From Mitsuaria chitosanitabida ATCC BAA-476 = NBRC 102408 (GTDB lineage Bacteria; Pseudomonadota; Gammaproteobacteria; Burkholderiales; Burkholderiaceae_C), in NCBI RefSeq assembly GCF_001598255.1, contig NZ_BCYP01000030.1, positions 116,515-180,514 on the forward strand: DNA of 64,000 nucleotides, read 5' to 3'. The notes under the pieces were generated by a model. The model was not told the DNA's origin, searched no databases, and worked only from the letters and a program-made list of their open reading frames with translations. Positions 1 to 10,190 of this stretch are shown here, piece by piece. The stretch's first letter is position 1. The number at the start of each line of letters is the position of its first letter. A program made the position numbers and the translations under genes.

Positions 1-290
1 ACGGCTGGCGGGAGCTGCCGATGTCACCGGCCTTCGTGACCAACGACGGCGCGACCTTGATCGGCCTGGCCAGCGAGCATCGCGGCCTGGTGCTGCTGCC
101 CGAGTGGTCGCTGGAGGCGGCGTTCCGCGAGCGCCGCCTGACGCGGGTCGAGATGGCCGCCGACGTGTCGGTCAGCCGGGAAGGGGAGTCGGGGATCTAT
201 CTGCTCTACCTGCAGCCGCGCTTTCGCATCCCCAAGATCAAGGTGGCGGTGGACTTCCTGGTGGAGCGGCTGGGCGGCGCGCGCGGCTGA
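1..290 (+). CDS. LysR-family transcriptional regulator, C-terminal fragment
   Basis: The reading frame is open from the left edge and stops with TGA at 288-290, so only about the last 95 residues are present. They read like the end of a LysR substrate-binding domain: a hydrophobic strand resembling GLVLLPEW, then a C-terminal helix ending in VDFLVERLGG, the usual DFLxxxL ending of these regulators. The N-terminal helix-turn-helix lies outside the window, so target genes cannot be inferred. The gene converges on the SDR oxidoreductase next to it; LysR genes are often linked to such enzymes, but the tail-to-tail orientation gives no direct support for regulation. Family call is likely, specificity unknown. 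Confidence 0.7.
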   Translation, partial: GWRELPMSPAFVTNDGATLIGLASEHRGLVLLPEWSLEAAFRERRLTRVEMAADVSVSREGESGIYLLYLQPRFRIPKIKVAVDFLVERLGGARG

Positions 291-313
291 GACGGGCCGC
301 GCGGTCCGGGCGG

Positions 314-332
314 GCGCCCGCGGGGCGGGCGC
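314..332. terminator. GC-only hairpin between convergent genes
   Basis: A perfect 8-bp stem (gcgcccgc/gcgggcgc) with a 3-nt loop lies in the 48-nt gap between the convergent LysR and SDR genes. There is no T tract on either side, so it is at best a weak or factor-assisted bidirectional terminator. Confidence 0.35.
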
Positions 333-338
333 CGAGGC

Positions 339-1130
339 TCAGAACGCGCTCTTGACCACGCCCCCGTCCACGCGCAGCGCCGCGCCGGTGGTGGCGGACG
401 CGAGGGGGCTCGCCACGTAGGCGACCAGCGAGGCGACCTCCTGCGGGCTGGCGAAGCGCTTGATCAGCGAGGTCGGGCGGACATGCTCGAAGAACTCCGC
501 CTCGACCTGCTCGAAGGGCTTGTCGTTGACGCGGGCCATGTCCTGCACGAAGTCGCCGACGCCGCGCGACTTCGTCGGGCCCGGCAGCACGCTGTTGACC
601 GTGATGCCGGTGCCCGCGACCGATTCCGCCAGGCCGCGCGACACCGCCAGCTGCGCGGTCTTGCTCATCCCGTAATGGATCATCTCGGTGGGGATCTGCA
701 CCGCGCTCTCGCTGGAGATGAAGATGATGCGGCCCCAGTTCGCGCGCTTCATCGCCGGCAGCACCAGTCGGGAGAGGCGCACGCCGCTCAGCACGTTGAC
801 ATCGAAGAAGCGGATCCAGTCCTCGTCGGGGATGTCCTCGAAGGCCTTGGGCTCGAAGATGCCGAGGTTGTTCACCAGGATCTCGATGCCCGGGAAGCGG
901 CGCACGACCTCCTGGGCCGCCTCCGCGCCGCTCAGGTCGCCGGCGAAGGCCTCGGCCGGGCCGCCGGTCTCCGCGCGGATCCGGGCGGCGGCCTCCTCGG
1001 TCGAGGCGGCCGAGCGCCCGTTGACGATGACGCGGGCGCCTTCCTGGGCCAGCGTGCGCGCGATCGCGTAGCCGATGCCGGCCGTGCTGCCGCTGACCAG
1101 GGCGAGCCTGCCCTTGAGTTGCAGATCCAT
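339..1130 (-). CDS. SDR-family NAD(P)-dependent oxidoreductase
   Basis: This 263-residue protein is a classical short-chain dehydrogenase/reductase. The cofactor glycine motif is SGSTAGIG near residue 14, followed by NNLGI, a catalytic serine in ISSES and the active-site HYGMSK (YxxxK). The C-terminus has the usual DGG motif. The frame is open 24 codons further upstream, but ATG 1130 fits the family N-terminus and has GGAG 8 nt before it. The substrate cannot be told from sequence; relatives include 3-oxoacyl reductase-like and sugar or alcohol dehydrogenases. It lies downstream of nusB on the same strand with a 131-nt gap, so co-transcription is uncertain. Confidence 0.85.
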   Translation of the reverse strand: MDLQLKGRLALVSGSTAGIGYAIARTLAQEGARVIVNGRSAASTEEAAARIRAETGGPAEAFAGDLSGAEAAQEVVRRFPGIEILVNNLGIFEPKAFEDIPDEDWIRFFDVNVLSGVRLSRLVLPAMKRANWGRIIFISSESAVQIPTEMIHYGMSKTAQLAVSRGLAESVAGTGITVNSVLPGPTKSRGVGDFVQDMARVNDKPFEQVEAEFFEHVRPTSLIKRFASPQEVASLVAYVASPLASATTGAALRVDGGVVKSAF

Positions 1131-1261
1131 GTCGATGCTCCAGGCGTGGTGGTGTCGATGCCGGAGGCTAGCGTAGGCGCTGGCGGGCGGCACGGTAACC
1201 ACACGAAGCTCAGGCCCGGCCTATGCCGAAAGGGCAGGCTCCCGGAGCGGTCAGCGTGGCG

Positions 1262-1777
1262 TCACGCGCCGCGGACGGCCTTCACCTCGACGGGCCGCAG
1301 GTCGATGGCCGAGCGGTCCAGCACGCCGTTGACGTACTTGTGGCCGTCGGTGCCACCGAAGGACTTGGCCAGCTCGACCGCCTCGTTGATGGCGACCTTG
1401 TAGGGGATGTCGATGCAGTTCTTCAGCTCGTACGCGCCGATCATGAGGATGGCGTGCTCGATCGGGGACAGCTCGGTCGTCTTGCGGTCGGCGTGGCGCG
1501 CCAGGACGGCGTCCAGGTCGGCCGCTTCCTCGATCGCGCCGTAGAACAGCTTGTCGAAGTGGCCGCGGTCGGCCTTGTCGAAGCCGTCCTGCTCACGGGT
1601 GTGGGCGTCGATGACGGCGGGTTCCTCGCCGGTCACCAGCCATTGATAGATGCCTTGCAGCGCGTGCTCGCGCGAGCGGCGACGGGCCGACTTCGCGGGG
1701 GCGCGCTTGGCGCCCGGCTTGGCGTTGGACTTGGCCGCGGGCTTGCCGGCGGGCGTGGTGTTGTCGTTCTGGGTCAC
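1262..1777 (-). CDS. nusB: Transcription antitermination factor NusB
   Basis: The 171-residue protein carries the NusB helical RNA-binding fold: the [15 protein letters not shown] start, the middle segment [17 protein letters not shown] and the end segment [13 protein letters not shown] with KYVNGVLD. NusB binds boxA RNA with S10/NusE in rRNA antitermination. A Lys/Ala-rich extension of about 30 residues precedes the domain, common in this order. The start ATG overlaps the stop of ribH by 4 nt (ATGA), so it is translationally coupled as the last gene of the riboflavin run. The ribH-nusB pairing is widely conserved. Confidence 0.96.
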   Translation of the reverse strand: MTQNDNTTPAGKPAAKSNAKPGAKRAPAKSARRRSREHALQGIYQWLVTGEEPAVIDAHTREQDGFDKADRGHFDKLFYGAIEEAADLDAVLARHADRKTTELSPIEHAILMIGAYELKNCIDIPYKVAINEAVELAKSFGGTDGHKYVNGVLDRSAIDLRPVEVKAVRGA

Positions 1778-2238
1778 TTGAGTTCTTTCAGGAGCAGCGC
1801 CATTTCGACGGCGACGGTGCCGGCATCGCGGCCCTTTTCCTCGGCGCGGGCCCAGGCTTGCGGCTCGTCTTCCACCGTCAGGATCGCGTTGGCGATCGGC
1901 AGGCGGTGATCCAGCGTCAGCCGGGTCACGCCGGCGCCGCTTTCGTTGGCGACCAGCTCGAAGTGGTAGGTCTCGCCGCGAATGATGCAGCCCAGCGCCA
2001 CGAGCGCGTCATAGCGGCCGCTGACGGCCATGGCCTGCAGGGCCACCGGCACTTCCAGCGCGCCGGGCACGGTCACGTGGCGGATGTCGCCGGACTGCAC
2101 GCCCAGGCGTTCGAGCTCGGCCAGGCAGGCCTTGGCCAGGGTCGAGGTCAGCGTCTCGTTGAAACGTGCCTGGACGATGCCGACGCGCAGTCCGCGTCCG
2201 TCCAGGGCGGCCGTCTGGCCCTTGTCGGATCCTTGCAT
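1774..2238 (-). CDS. ribH: 6,7-dimethyl-8-ribityllumazine synthase
   Basis: RibH condenses 5-amino-6-ribitylaminouracil with 3,4-dihydroxy-2-butanone 4-phosphate, the penultimate step of riboflavin synthesis. The 154-residue protein shows the family motifs [16 protein letters not shown] and [18 protein letters not shown], including the catalytic histidine. Length is normal for the family. A GAGG sequence lies 6 nt before ATG 2238. The gene begins 12 nt after ribBA and overlaps nusB by 4 nt. Confidence 0.97.
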   Translation of the reverse strand: MQGSDKGQTAALDGRGLRVGIVQARFNETLTSTLAKACLAELERLGVQSGDIRHVTVPGALEVPVALQAMAVSGRYDALVALGCIIRGETYHFELVANESGAGVTRLTLDHRLPIANAILTVEDEPQAWARAEEKGRDAGTVAVEMALLLKELK

Positions 2239-2250
2239 GGGGTCCTCGTC

Positions 2251-3369
2251 TCAGCAGTTGGAGGGGGACGAGCCGGGCGCCCGTTCCGAGGCCTGGAAGC
2301 CGGTGACCTCCAGACCGTAGCCGGTCATGCTGGGCATGCGGCGCGGGCTGCCGAGCAGCTTCATCTTCTGCACGCCGAGCTCACGCAGGATCTGGGCGCC
2401 CACGCCGTAGGTGCGCAGGTCCATGGTCTGGCGCGGTTCGGCCGACGCGGCCGGCTGCAGGCGCGCGAGCAGCGATTCCGCGTCCTCCCCGCAGTTCAGC
2501 AGCACGGCGACGCCGGAGCCCTCGCGCTGGATCGCGGCCAGCGCGTCCGGCAGCGGCCAGCTGTGGCCGCAGCGGCCGGCGTCCAGCAGATCCATCGCGG
2601 AGAAGGGCTCGTGCACGCGCACCAGCACTTCCTGGTCCTGCGTCCACTGGCCCAGCGTGAGGGCCATGTGCAGGTTGTCGGAGCGGTCGCGGAAGACGTG
2701 GCATTCGAAGCGGCCTTCGCGCGTCTCCAGCGGGCGCTGGGCGATGCGCTGCACGATGGACTCGTTGCGGCTGCGGTACTCGATCAGGTCGGCGATGGTG
2801 CCGATCTTCAGGCCGTGTTCCTTGGCGAAGATCTCCAGGTCCGGCAGACGGGCCATGGTGCCGTCGTCGTTCATGATCTCGCAGATCACGCCGGCGGGCG
2901 TCAGGCCCGCCATGCGCGACAGGTCGCAGCCGGCCTCGGTATGGCCGGCGCGCATCAGCACGCCGCCGTCCTGCGCCTGCAGCGGGAAGATGTGGCCGGG
3001 CTGGACCAGGTCCGAGGCCACGGCGTTCTTCGCGACCGCCGCCTGCACGGTGCGGGCGCGGTCCGCCGCGGAGATGCCGGTCGTGACGCCGGTGGCGGCC
3101 TCGATCGACACGGTGAAGGCGGTGCCGTGCTTGGTGCCGTTGCGGGTCGCCATCGGCGGAAGCTGCAGCTGCTCGCAGCGATCGCGCGTCAGCGTCAGGC
3201 AGATCAGGCCCCGGCCGTACTTCGCCATGAAGTTGATGGCTTCCGGCGTGACGTGGTCGGCGGCAAGAACGAGGTCGCCCTCGTTCTCGCGGTCTTCCTC
3301 GTCGACGAGGATGACCATGCGGCCGGCCGCCAGTTCGGCGACCAGCTCGGGAATCGGAGATATTGGCAT
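2251..3369 (-). CDS. ribBA: 3,4-dihydroxy-2-butanone 4-phosphate synthase with degenerate GTP cyclohydrolase II domain (RibBX type)
   Basis: Residues 1-205 form a complete RibB domain that makes dihydroxybutanone phosphate from ribulose 5-phosphate: EEDRENEGDLV metal/phosphate motif, RNGTKHGTAF, and AGHTEAGCDLSRMAG. Residues 210-372 align with GTP cyclohydrolase II but have lost its zinc-binding cysteines: where active RibA has a HSECLTGD...RCDCG pattern, this protein has HEPFSAMD...AGRCGHSW, and the GRNIGL-type catalytic segment is absent. This is the RibBX variant known in Proteobacteria. An active RibA should be encoded elsewhere. It lies 46 nt after ribD with no room for an FMN riboswitch between them. 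Confidence 0.93.
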   Translation of the reverse strand: MPISPIPELVAELAAGRMVILVDEEDRENEGDLVLAADHVTPEAINFMAKYGRGLICLTLTRDRCEQLQLPPMATRNGTKHGTAFTVSIEAATGVTTGISAADRARTVQAAVAKNAVASDLVQPGHIFPLQAQDGGVLMRAGHTEAGCDLSRMAGLTPAGVICEIMNDDGTMARLPDLEIFAKEHGLKIGTIADLIEYRSRNESIVQRIAQRPLETREGRFECHVFRDRSDNLHMALTLGQWTQDQEVLVRVHEPFSAMDLLDAGRCGHSWPLPDALAAIQREGSGVAVLLNCGEDAESLLARLQPAASAEPRQTMDLRTYGVGAQILRELGVQKMKLLGSPRRMPSMTGYGLEVTGFQASERAPGSSPSNC

Positions 3370-3415
3370 AGGGCGGGATTGTAGGCGGGCGGGCCGTTCG
3401 TCCGGGCCGCCAGGG

Positions 3416-4639
3416 TTACACGGCGCCCGGCCGCAGGCGCAGCCGCAGGTCGCCGCCCAGGAGGGCGCTGTCGACGATCCGGTAGCGGGGCGCCTGGTCC
3501 AGCGCCGTCAGCGCGCCCAGGTCCGCCATGCCGCGGCCGTCGCCCATCAGCATCGGGGCCAGGTAGACGAGCACCTCGTCCACCAGCCCGGTCCGCAACA
3601 GCGAGCCGTTGAGCCTGTAGCCGGCCTCGATGTGCAGCTCGTTGACGCCGCGGGCGCCGAGGTCGCGGACGGCGGCGGCCAGATCCACCTTGCCGCGGGG
3701 ATCGGTCAGCGAGACCAGCTCGGCGCCGCGGTCCTGCAGGGCGCGCCCCCGGTCGCCCGGGTCGGGCAGGGCGTGATAGATCAGCAGCTCGCCGGGCGGG
3801 GCCAGCAGCCGGGCGTCGGTCGCCAGCTCCAGGCGGGAGTCGATCAGCACGCGTCGCGGCTGGCGCGCGGTCTCGACGTCGCGGACATCCAGGCGCGGGT
3901 TGTCCTCGCGGGCGGTGCCGATGCCGGTCAGCACGGCGCCCGCGCGGCGGCGCCAGGCATGGCCGTCGCGCCGGGCCTCCGGTCCGGTGATCCATTGGCT
4001 GACGCCATTGGCCAGCGCCGTGCGGCCGTCCAGCGAGGACGCGACCTTCAGGCGCAGGAAGGGGCGACCGGTGCGCATGCGGGACAGGAAACCGATGTTG
4101 AGCTCGGCGGCGCCGACGGCCAGCGGGTGCGAGGGCGGGATCACCTCCGCGACGATGCCGGCCGCGCGCAGCCGTGCGGTGCCTTGTCCGCCCACCAGCG
4201 GGTTGGGATCACCCAGCGCGATGACGACTCGGCCGACCCCGGCCGCGGCCAGCGCGTCGCAGCAGGGCGGTGTGCGGCCGTGGTGGGCGCAGGGTTCGAG
4301 CGTCACGTAGACGGTGGCGCCGCGGACGTCGTGGCCGTGGGTCTGGGCATCGCGCAGGGCCATGACCTCGGCGTGGGCCTGGCCTGCCGCCTGCGTGTGA
4401 CCCTGGCCGAGCACCCGCCCGTCGCGGTCGACGATGACGCAGCCGACGCGCGGGTTGGGGTCGGTGAGACCGACGGCCTGCTCGGCCAGGGCGAGTGCCC
4501 GGGCCATCCAGGCCTCGTCGGCCGGGGAAGGGGCTGCGGCGTCGGCATCGGGGGAGGCGACGGCGATGTGGGGAGTCGCGCGGAGGGTGTCCCCGTTAGA
4601 GGGAGAAATGGGGGGCTGGCCGGTGCCGGGAACTTGCAT
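3416..4639 (-). CDS. ribD: Bifunctional pyrimidine deaminase/reductase RibD
   Basis: RibD deaminates and then reduces the pyrimidine intermediate of riboflavin synthesis. The deaminase zinc site is visible as HAEVMAL and PCAHHGRTPPC; the reductase half begins near RPFLRLKVASSLDGR and continues to the C-terminus. The start is ambiguous. ATG 4639 has no ribosome binding site, whereas ATG 4507 (MARALALAEQ) matches where other RibD proteins begin and has GAGG 5 nt upstream. The frame is also open without a stop into the preceding PilV-like pilin, so a single 593-residue PilV-RibD chain from 5197 is formally possible. Confidence 0.92.
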   Translation of the reverse strand: MQVPGTGQPPISPSNGDTLRATPHIAVASPDADAAAPSPADEAWMARALALAEQAVGLTDPNPRVGCVIVDRDGRVLGQGHTQAAGQAHAEVMALRDAQTHGHDVRGATVYVTLEPCAHHGRTPPCCDALAAAGVGRVVIALGDPNPLVGGQGTARLRAAGIVAEVIPPSHPLAVGAAELNIGFLSRMRTGRPFLRLKVASSLDGRTALANGVSQWITGPEARRDGHAWRRRAGAVLTGIGTAREDNPRLDVRDVETARQPRRVLIDSRLELATDARLLAPPGELLIYHALPDPGDRGRALQDRGAELVSLTDPRGKVDLAAAVRDLGARGVNELHIEAGYRLNGSLLRTGLVDEVLVYLAPMLMGDGRGMADLGALTALDQAPRYRIVDSALLGGDLRLRLRPGAV

Positions 4640-5197
4640 GGGACGCAGTCTAGCGGTGCGGTCGGGCGCGAGCAGCAGCAGACCGGAAAGGGCCGGGTCG
4701 AGGGCGGAGACCAGGCTGTCCAGGGTCAGCGCGCGGGCTCGACCGGCGCGGTCGGTCCAGGTCACGCGCAGGTGCACGGAGCGGGCGGGGAGCGGGTCCT
4801 CGTCGAGGTCGGGTGTGGCGGCAGGGATCGCGGAGGGATCCGGCAGGGTCTCGGCCGCGGCGGACCGCCCCGCGAGCTGGTATGTCGCCGAGGGACCTTC
4901 CCAGATCAAGGCCGGGTCAGGCCGGCGCGCGTCGACGCGCCAATGCTCCAGCTCATTGCGGACCAGGCGCAGCGCGGCATCCTGTTGCCGCGCGTCGTCC
5001 GCGGCGAGGCGCATGTGGAACTGCAGGGCGAGGAGCGACGCCATGCCGATCGCCAGCAGCGCCAGCGACACCAGAGCTTCCACGAGCACGATGCCGCGAG
5101 GGGCGATGCCGGGGATCGCGCGGGCATGGGCCTTCGCGCCGTCGGCGTCGCGCGCCTGGAGTCGCTTGTCGCGTGGGGAGGGGGTGTCGGCGGGCAT
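4640..5197 (-). CDS. pilV: PilV-like type IV minor pilin, reading into ribD without a stop
   Basis: The N-terminus has a 33-residue leader ending in RG and then IVLVEALVSLALLAIGMASL, with glutamate at mature position 5: a type III prepilin cleavage site and transmembrane helix as in PilV. ATG 5197 lies 24 nt after pilX. The pilin body (strand-rich, with a VTWTDRAGRAR segment) ends around SALDPALSGLLLLAP, but no in-frame stop follows and the frame continues into ribD. The 3' limit given here is just before the first possible ribD ATG. It belongs to the minor pilin set that primes pilus assembly. The missing stop could be real or a sequencing indel. Confidence 0.75.
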
Positions 5198-5220
5198 GGT
5201 GAGATCCCTGGGGTGATCCG

Positions 5221-6407
5221 TCAACGCGTCGGCGTCCATCCGCCCGGCACCGGCAGGAAACTGCCCATGCGGCGGCTGATCTGCTGGAGTGCGGCGGCGT
5301 CGTGGACCAGCGCAACGTTCGAGCCTCTGTCGATCACACCGTCGGTGACGACGGCGCCACGGATCGACGCGGCCAGACCCGCGGGCGGGTGCCAGCGCAC
5401 GCCGTCGCGCGCGTAGAGCAGGCCGCGCAAGGGCGCTGCGGTCGACAGATCGAGGCGACCGGTGGCGATCAGCACCAGCGGCCGACCATCCGTCGCGACG
5501 GACGGCAGGTCCGACAGGCGCGCATCGCCGTCGACCCACAGCAGGCGTCGTCCGCGCGCCAGCGCCTGCGATATCGCGGGCCCGCAATCCGGACCGCAGC
5601 GCAAGCGGGTCACGGCGGGCTGGCTGCGATAGCGCGCAGGCGGCATGCCGAACACGCGGGTGAACGCGTCGACGCCTTCGAGGGTCGGTGTCGAGGGCGG
5701 GTGGCGCAGGGCGCTGAGCAGGGCGATCTGCTGCGAGACTTCCGCGACACCGCGTGGGCCGTCGCGGAGGTCGTCGCAATCGATGGCGACGTCGCTGCAG
5801 CCCTTGGCCACGAGCAGCAGCATGCCGGCGGCGGCGCCGTTGCCGAAGCGGATGGAGAAGAAGGGCTGGGCTGCCGGGGCGGGTCCAGATGCGCTCGCGG
5901 CGGTGGCGCCGCAGCGACAGACCCATCGCAGTGGCCCGGTGTTGACGCAGTCGGCGACGCTGGACGCGGCGCGGTAGTGGCCGTCGCTCCCGATGCTCAG
6001 GAAGCGCTCGCGGAAGTCGCTGGCCGCGGCACCTGGGGGTGGGGAGGCATTGGCCGTTGTGGCCGATGGGGGCGACGTGCCTGATGCGTCCGACCCGCCG
6101 GTGTCCGGAGCGACATCGCTCGCGGCGTCGCGCAGCGCGGGGCGGCAGTGGTCATCGACGCGGCCGGTGTTGAGCATGGCCAGGGTCCAGGCCAGCCCGG
6201 CCTCCGCGGCTTCCGCCGCCGCGGCCCCGCGCAGATCGTTGGCCGCGACGCGCTGGGCGCTCGCCAGTTGGCGGGCGGCCCAGGCCGCCGCCAGCCCCAG
6301 GGTGGTCAGCAGGACCACGCACAGCGTCAGCGTTCCCAGGCCACGAAGACGATGCCGGGCTTTGCGCGAGTGCGAGGGCCTGGTGGGGGTGGGAGCGGCG
6401 CGCGACA

Positions 6408-6411
<4 letters not shown>
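5221..6411 (-). CDS. pilX: PilX-like type IV pilus assembly protein
   Basis: The 396-residue product has a basic N-terminus, a single hydrophobic helix (about residues 28-48, LTLCVVLLTTLGLAAAW) and then an AANDLRGAAAAEAAEAGL helix, the characteristic N-terminal PilX pattern with alternating Ala and the AAEA motif. The rest is Ala/Ser-rich periplasmic sequence with paired cysteines (WVCRCGA, CGPDCGP). The start ATG 6411 overlaps the pilW stop by 4 nt, so it is coupled to pilW. Minor pilin PilX normally works with PilY1, FimU/FimT, PilV and PilW at the pilus tip; no pilY1 is present here. It is longer than typical PilX. Confidence 0.72.
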
Positions 6412-7180
<769 letters not shown>

Positions 7181-7184
<4 letters not shown>

Positions 7185-7609
7185 TGTGGCCAGCAGGTCG
7201 ATGCCTGCACCGAGCCCCGGTCGTCGAAGGCGGCGAGGCGAACATCACCGTCCTCCAGACGCAACGAGATCGTGTGGCAGCCGCGGTCGGCGGCCTGGCT
7301 GCCTTGGGCTTGGGCTTCGATGCCAAACCGCGTCGCGTCGGCGCCTGTGATGCGCAGCCGATAGAGGCCGTTACGGGTCAGCGCCGGCTGCCCGATCTCG
7401 TCCAATCGTTCGGCGTAGCGCGGATGCTGCGAGCGATGGCGCTCCTGCGCGAGCTGCGCGGCGAGCAGCGCCTCGCGGGCCTCGGCGCGGCGGCTGCTCA
7501 GCACCTGCTGGCGGAAGCTCGGCAGCGCCACTGCGGTCAGCACCGCCGCGATGGCGACCGCCGCCAGCAGCTCGATCAACGAGAAACCGTGATGCACGAG
7601 CGACCTCAT
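7181..7609 (-). CDS. Type IV pilin-like protein (PilE-type minor pilin)
   Basis: The 142-residue protein has a short 8-residue leader ending in HHG, then FSLIELLAAVAIAAVLTAVALPSF with Glu5 of the mature pilin, and further on the paired cysteines (CHTISLRL and the near-C-terminal STCW) typical of PilE-like pilins with a disulfide loop. Its start ATG 7609 overlaps the fimT stop by 4 nt and its stop overlaps the GTG start of pilW, so it is tightly coupled on both sides. The operon context points to a minor pilin rather than the major subunit. Confidence 0.8.
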
Positions 7610-8229
7610 GCGCACCTCGGCAGCAGGTTGGTCCCGCGGTCGGGCGAGCAACTGCGGACGCGACCCGTCAGGCTGACGACGTGGCGGACGGTGCCGATGC
7701 CCTCGATCGCGACGTCGATGGAGCCCGCCACGGACACCGTGCCCTGGCGACCGCTGAAGAGCATCGACGGCACGTTGGATCTCACGCTCGCGCGACCGCG
7801 AGCGGCCGGCCAGCTGGTCTGACGAATGGCCTGGGCCTCGCCCTCGCAGGTGGGAGGCGCCTGCATGCGGCAGCTGCAGCTGTTCAGCGGTCCGGTGTGC
7901 AGCACGTAGCAGGTGGCGCCGGCGCCATCGTCGGAGAAGCGCAGGATCACGTTGCGGCCGCCTTGCAGCGCCTCGCTGCGGGCCAGTTGCAGATCGGAGA
8001 GCACCGTCCGCGCCGCGCTGGACAGCCGCGTTCGCCAGAGCCATTCACGCAGCTCGGGCGCCGCCATGGTCGCCACGATGGCGATCAGCGCGAGCGCCAC
8101 CAGGGCCTCGATCAGGCTGAAGCCGAGGGCTCGCCCACGACGCAGCCGGGTGCGTCGCCGGTGACGGCGGCAGGCGCGGGCAGTCGGCCAGTGGCCGGGG
8201 CGGATCACGGAGGCGAGGGCGAAGGGCAC
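7606..8229 (-). CDS. fimT: GspH/FimT-family pseudopilin
   Basis: The 207-residue product has a long basic leader (about 36 residues) ending in LG, then FSLIEALVALALIAIVATMAAPEL: prepilin cleavage site, Glu5 and transmembrane helix. The next segment, LSSAARTVLSDLQLARSEALQGGRNVILRF, is the hallmark helix-to-strand stretch of FimT/GspH proteins. It is the first gene of the pilin operon and is preceded by about 170 nt without a gene after the nrdR terminator, where the promoter presumably lies. It acts in the inner membrane and pilus tip complex. Confidence 0.83.
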   Translation of the reverse strand: MPFALASVIRPGHWPTARACRRHRRRTRLRRGRALGFSLIEALVALALIAIVATMAAPELREWLWRTRLSSAARTVLSDLQLARSEALQGGRNVILRFSDDGAGATCYVLHTGPLNSCSCRMQAPPTCEGEAQAIRQTSWPAARGRASVRSNVPSMLFSGRQGTVSVAGSIDVAIEGIGTVRHVVSLTGRVRSCSPDRGTNLLPRCA

Positions 8230-8402
8230 GTCGGAACTCCCGGAAGGTCGTCGTTGTCGCCGCGATCGGCGATGACGAGAACTCTAGGAATCGGCGCGCG
8301 AGCGCGCGTCGCCTCGAAGGGGGGGAGGGCCGGCCGCCTGAAGAGGGGCCGCCTTTGGGGGAGGCGTGCAGACCGAACCGAATCGCGTCGCGGTCGGCCA
8401 TG

Positions 8403-8428
8403 AAAAACGCGCCCTGGGGGGCGCGTTT
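8403..8428 (-). terminator. Rho-independent terminator of glyA-nrdR
   Basis: A hairpin with a 10-bp stem (aaacgcgccc pairing with gggcgcgttt) and a 4-nt loop. Read on the minus strand it is followed by a run of T, as expected just downstream of nrdR. Confidence 0.75.
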
Positions 8429-8479
8429 CATGATGAAGGGCTCAAGCGCGGGCCGTTGGGGCCGACTTGCCGGTCCGGG

Positions 8480-8923
8480 TCAGATGTCCCGGATCAGCTG
8501 TCGAAACTCGTCGACGTCCTCGAAGCTCCGGTACACCGACGCGAAGCGCACGTAGGCGACCTTGTCGATGCGCTTGAGCTCGCGCATCACATGCTCGCCC
8601 AGCTTGGTCGACGGGATCTCCCGCACGCCGCTGGTCAGCAGCTTCTCCTGGATGCGCTCCAGCGCGGCGTCGATCTGCTCGATGCTCACCGGCCGCTTGC
8701 GCAGCGCCAGCGACATCGACGCGCGCAGCTTGCTCACGTCCAGGTCGGCCCGCGTGCCGTCCTTCTTCACCACCATGGGCAGGGCGATCTCGGCCCGCTC
8801 GTAGGTCGTGAAGCGCTTGTCGCAGGACTGGCAGCGCCGGCGGCGGCGCACCACGTCGCCCTCGTCGGACTCGCGGGTCTCCGACACTTGCGTGTCGCCG
8901 TGGCCGCAGAAGGGGCAACGCAT
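8480..8923 (-). CDS. nrdR: Transcriptional repressor NrdR
   Basis: NrdR represses ribonucleotide reductase genes in response to bound (d)ATP. The 147-residue protein has the N-terminal zinc ribbon (MRCPFCGH...RCQSCDKRF) and then an ATP-cone domain from about residue 49 ([18 protein letters not shown]...) to the end. Length is exactly that of the family. It follows glyA by 16 nt and ends before a clear intrinsic terminator, so glyA-nrdR is one transcription unit, a common arrangement in Betaproteobacteria. Confidence 0.97.
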   Translation of the reverse strand: MRCPFCGHGDTQVSETRESDEGDVVRRRRRCQSCDKRFTTYERAEIALPMVVKKDGTRADLDVSKLRASMSLALRKRPVSIEQIDAALERIQEKLLTSGVREIPSTKLGEHVMRELKRIDKVAYVRFASVYRSFEDVDEFRQLIRDI

Positions 8924-8939
8924 GCGCCGCGGTCCTCGA

Positions 8940-10190
8940 TCAGCGGTAGACCGGGAACTGACGCGTCAGCTCGGCCACCTTCGCGCGCACATTGGCCAGG
9001 TTGGCCTCGTCGTGCGGGTTGTCCAGCACGTCGGCGATCAGGTGGGCGGTCGCGCGGACCTGCTCTTCCTTGAAGCCGCGCGTGGTCATCGCGGGCGTGC
9101 CCAGGCGGATGCCGCTGGTGATCATCGGCTTCTGCGGGTCGTTCGGGATGCCGTTCTTGTTGCAGGTCATGTGGGCCGCGCCCAGGATGGCCTCGGCTTC
9201 CTTGCCCGTCAGGTTCTTGGGGCGCAGGTCGACCAGCATCACATGGCTCTCGGTGCGGCCCGAGACGATGCGCAGACCGCGCTCGATCAGCGTGTCGGCC
9301 AGGACCTTGGCGTTGGCCACGACCTGCTGCTGGTAGGCCTTGAACTCGGGCGACAGCGCTTCCTTGAAGGCCACGGCCTTGCCGGCGATGACGTGCATCA
9401 GCGGACCGCCCTGGATGCCGGGGAAGATCGCCGAGTTGATCTTCTTGGAGATCGCTTCGTCGTTGGTCAGGATGATGCCGCCGCGCGGGCCGCGCAGGCT
9501 CTTGTGGGTCGTGGAGGTCACGACGTCGGCGTGCGGCAGCGGGTTCGGGTAGACGCCCGCGGCGATCAGGCCGGCGTAGTGGGCCATGTCGACCATGAAG
9601 TAGGCGCCGATCTCCTTGGCGATCTTGCCGAAGCGCTCGAAGTCGATGCGCAGCGCGTAGGCCGAGGCGCCCGCGATGATCAGCTTGGGTTTCTTCTCAC
9701 GCGCCAGGGCTTCCATCGCGTCGTAGTCGATCTCTTCCTTGTCGTTGAGGCCGTAAGAGATGACGTTGAACCACTTGCCGCTCATGTTCAGCGACATGCC
9801 GTGGGTCAGGTGACCGCCCTCGGCCAGGCTCATGCCCATGATGGTGTCGCCGGGCTGCAGCAGCGCGAAGAACACGCCCTGGTTGGCCTGCGAGCCGCTG
9901 TTGGCCTGCACATTGGCGAACTCGGCGCCGTAGAGCTGCTTCAGGCGGTCGATGGCCAACTGCTCGACGATGTCCACGTACTCGCAGCCGCCGTAGTAAC
10001 GCTTGCCGGGATAGCCCTCGGCGTACTTGTTGGTCAGCTGGCTGCCTTGCGCCTCCATGACGGCCGGGGAGGTGTAGTTCTCCGAGGCGATCAGCTCGAT
10101 GTGCTCTTCCTGGCGACGCGTTTCCTGCTGGATGGCCTGGAAGACTTCGGCGTCGACGTTGGCGAGGGTCTGTTGGGTGCGGTCAAACAT
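8940..10190 (-). CDS. glyA: Serine hydroxymethyltransferase
   Basis: GlyA interconverts serine plus tetrahydrofolate and glycine plus methylene-THF. The 416-residue protein is full length, with IASENYTS near the N-terminus, the PLP lysine in [16 protein letters not shown] and the [11 protein letters not shown] stretch. It heads the glyA-nrdR unit, linking one-carbon supply to nucleotide synthesis control. Confidence 0.98.
   Translation of the reverse strand: MFDRTQQTLANVDAEVFQAIQQETRRQEEHIELIASENYTSPAVMEAQGSQLTNKYAEGYPGKRYYGGCEYVDIVEQLAIDRLKQLYGAEFANVQANSGSQANQGVFFALLQPGDTIMGMSLAEGGHLTHGMSLNMSGKWFNVISYGLNDKEEIDYDAMEALAREKKPKLIIAGASAYALRIDFERFGKIAKEIGAYFMVDMAHYAGLIAAGVYPNPLPHADVVTSTTHKSLRGPRGGIILTNDEAISKKINSAIFPGIQGGPLMHVIAGKAVAFKEALSPEFKAYQQQVVANAKVLADTLIERGLRIVSGRTESHVMLVDLRPKNLTGKEAEAILGAAHMTCNKNGIPNDPQKPMITSGIRLGTPAMTTRGFKEEQVRATAHLIADVLDNPHDEANLANVRAKVAELTRQFPVYR

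Noticed and set aside
2411..5416. Plus-strand frame of 1001 codons opposite the riboflavin genes
   Set aside because: Shadow of ribBA, ribD and pilV, which have clear family motifs on the other strand.
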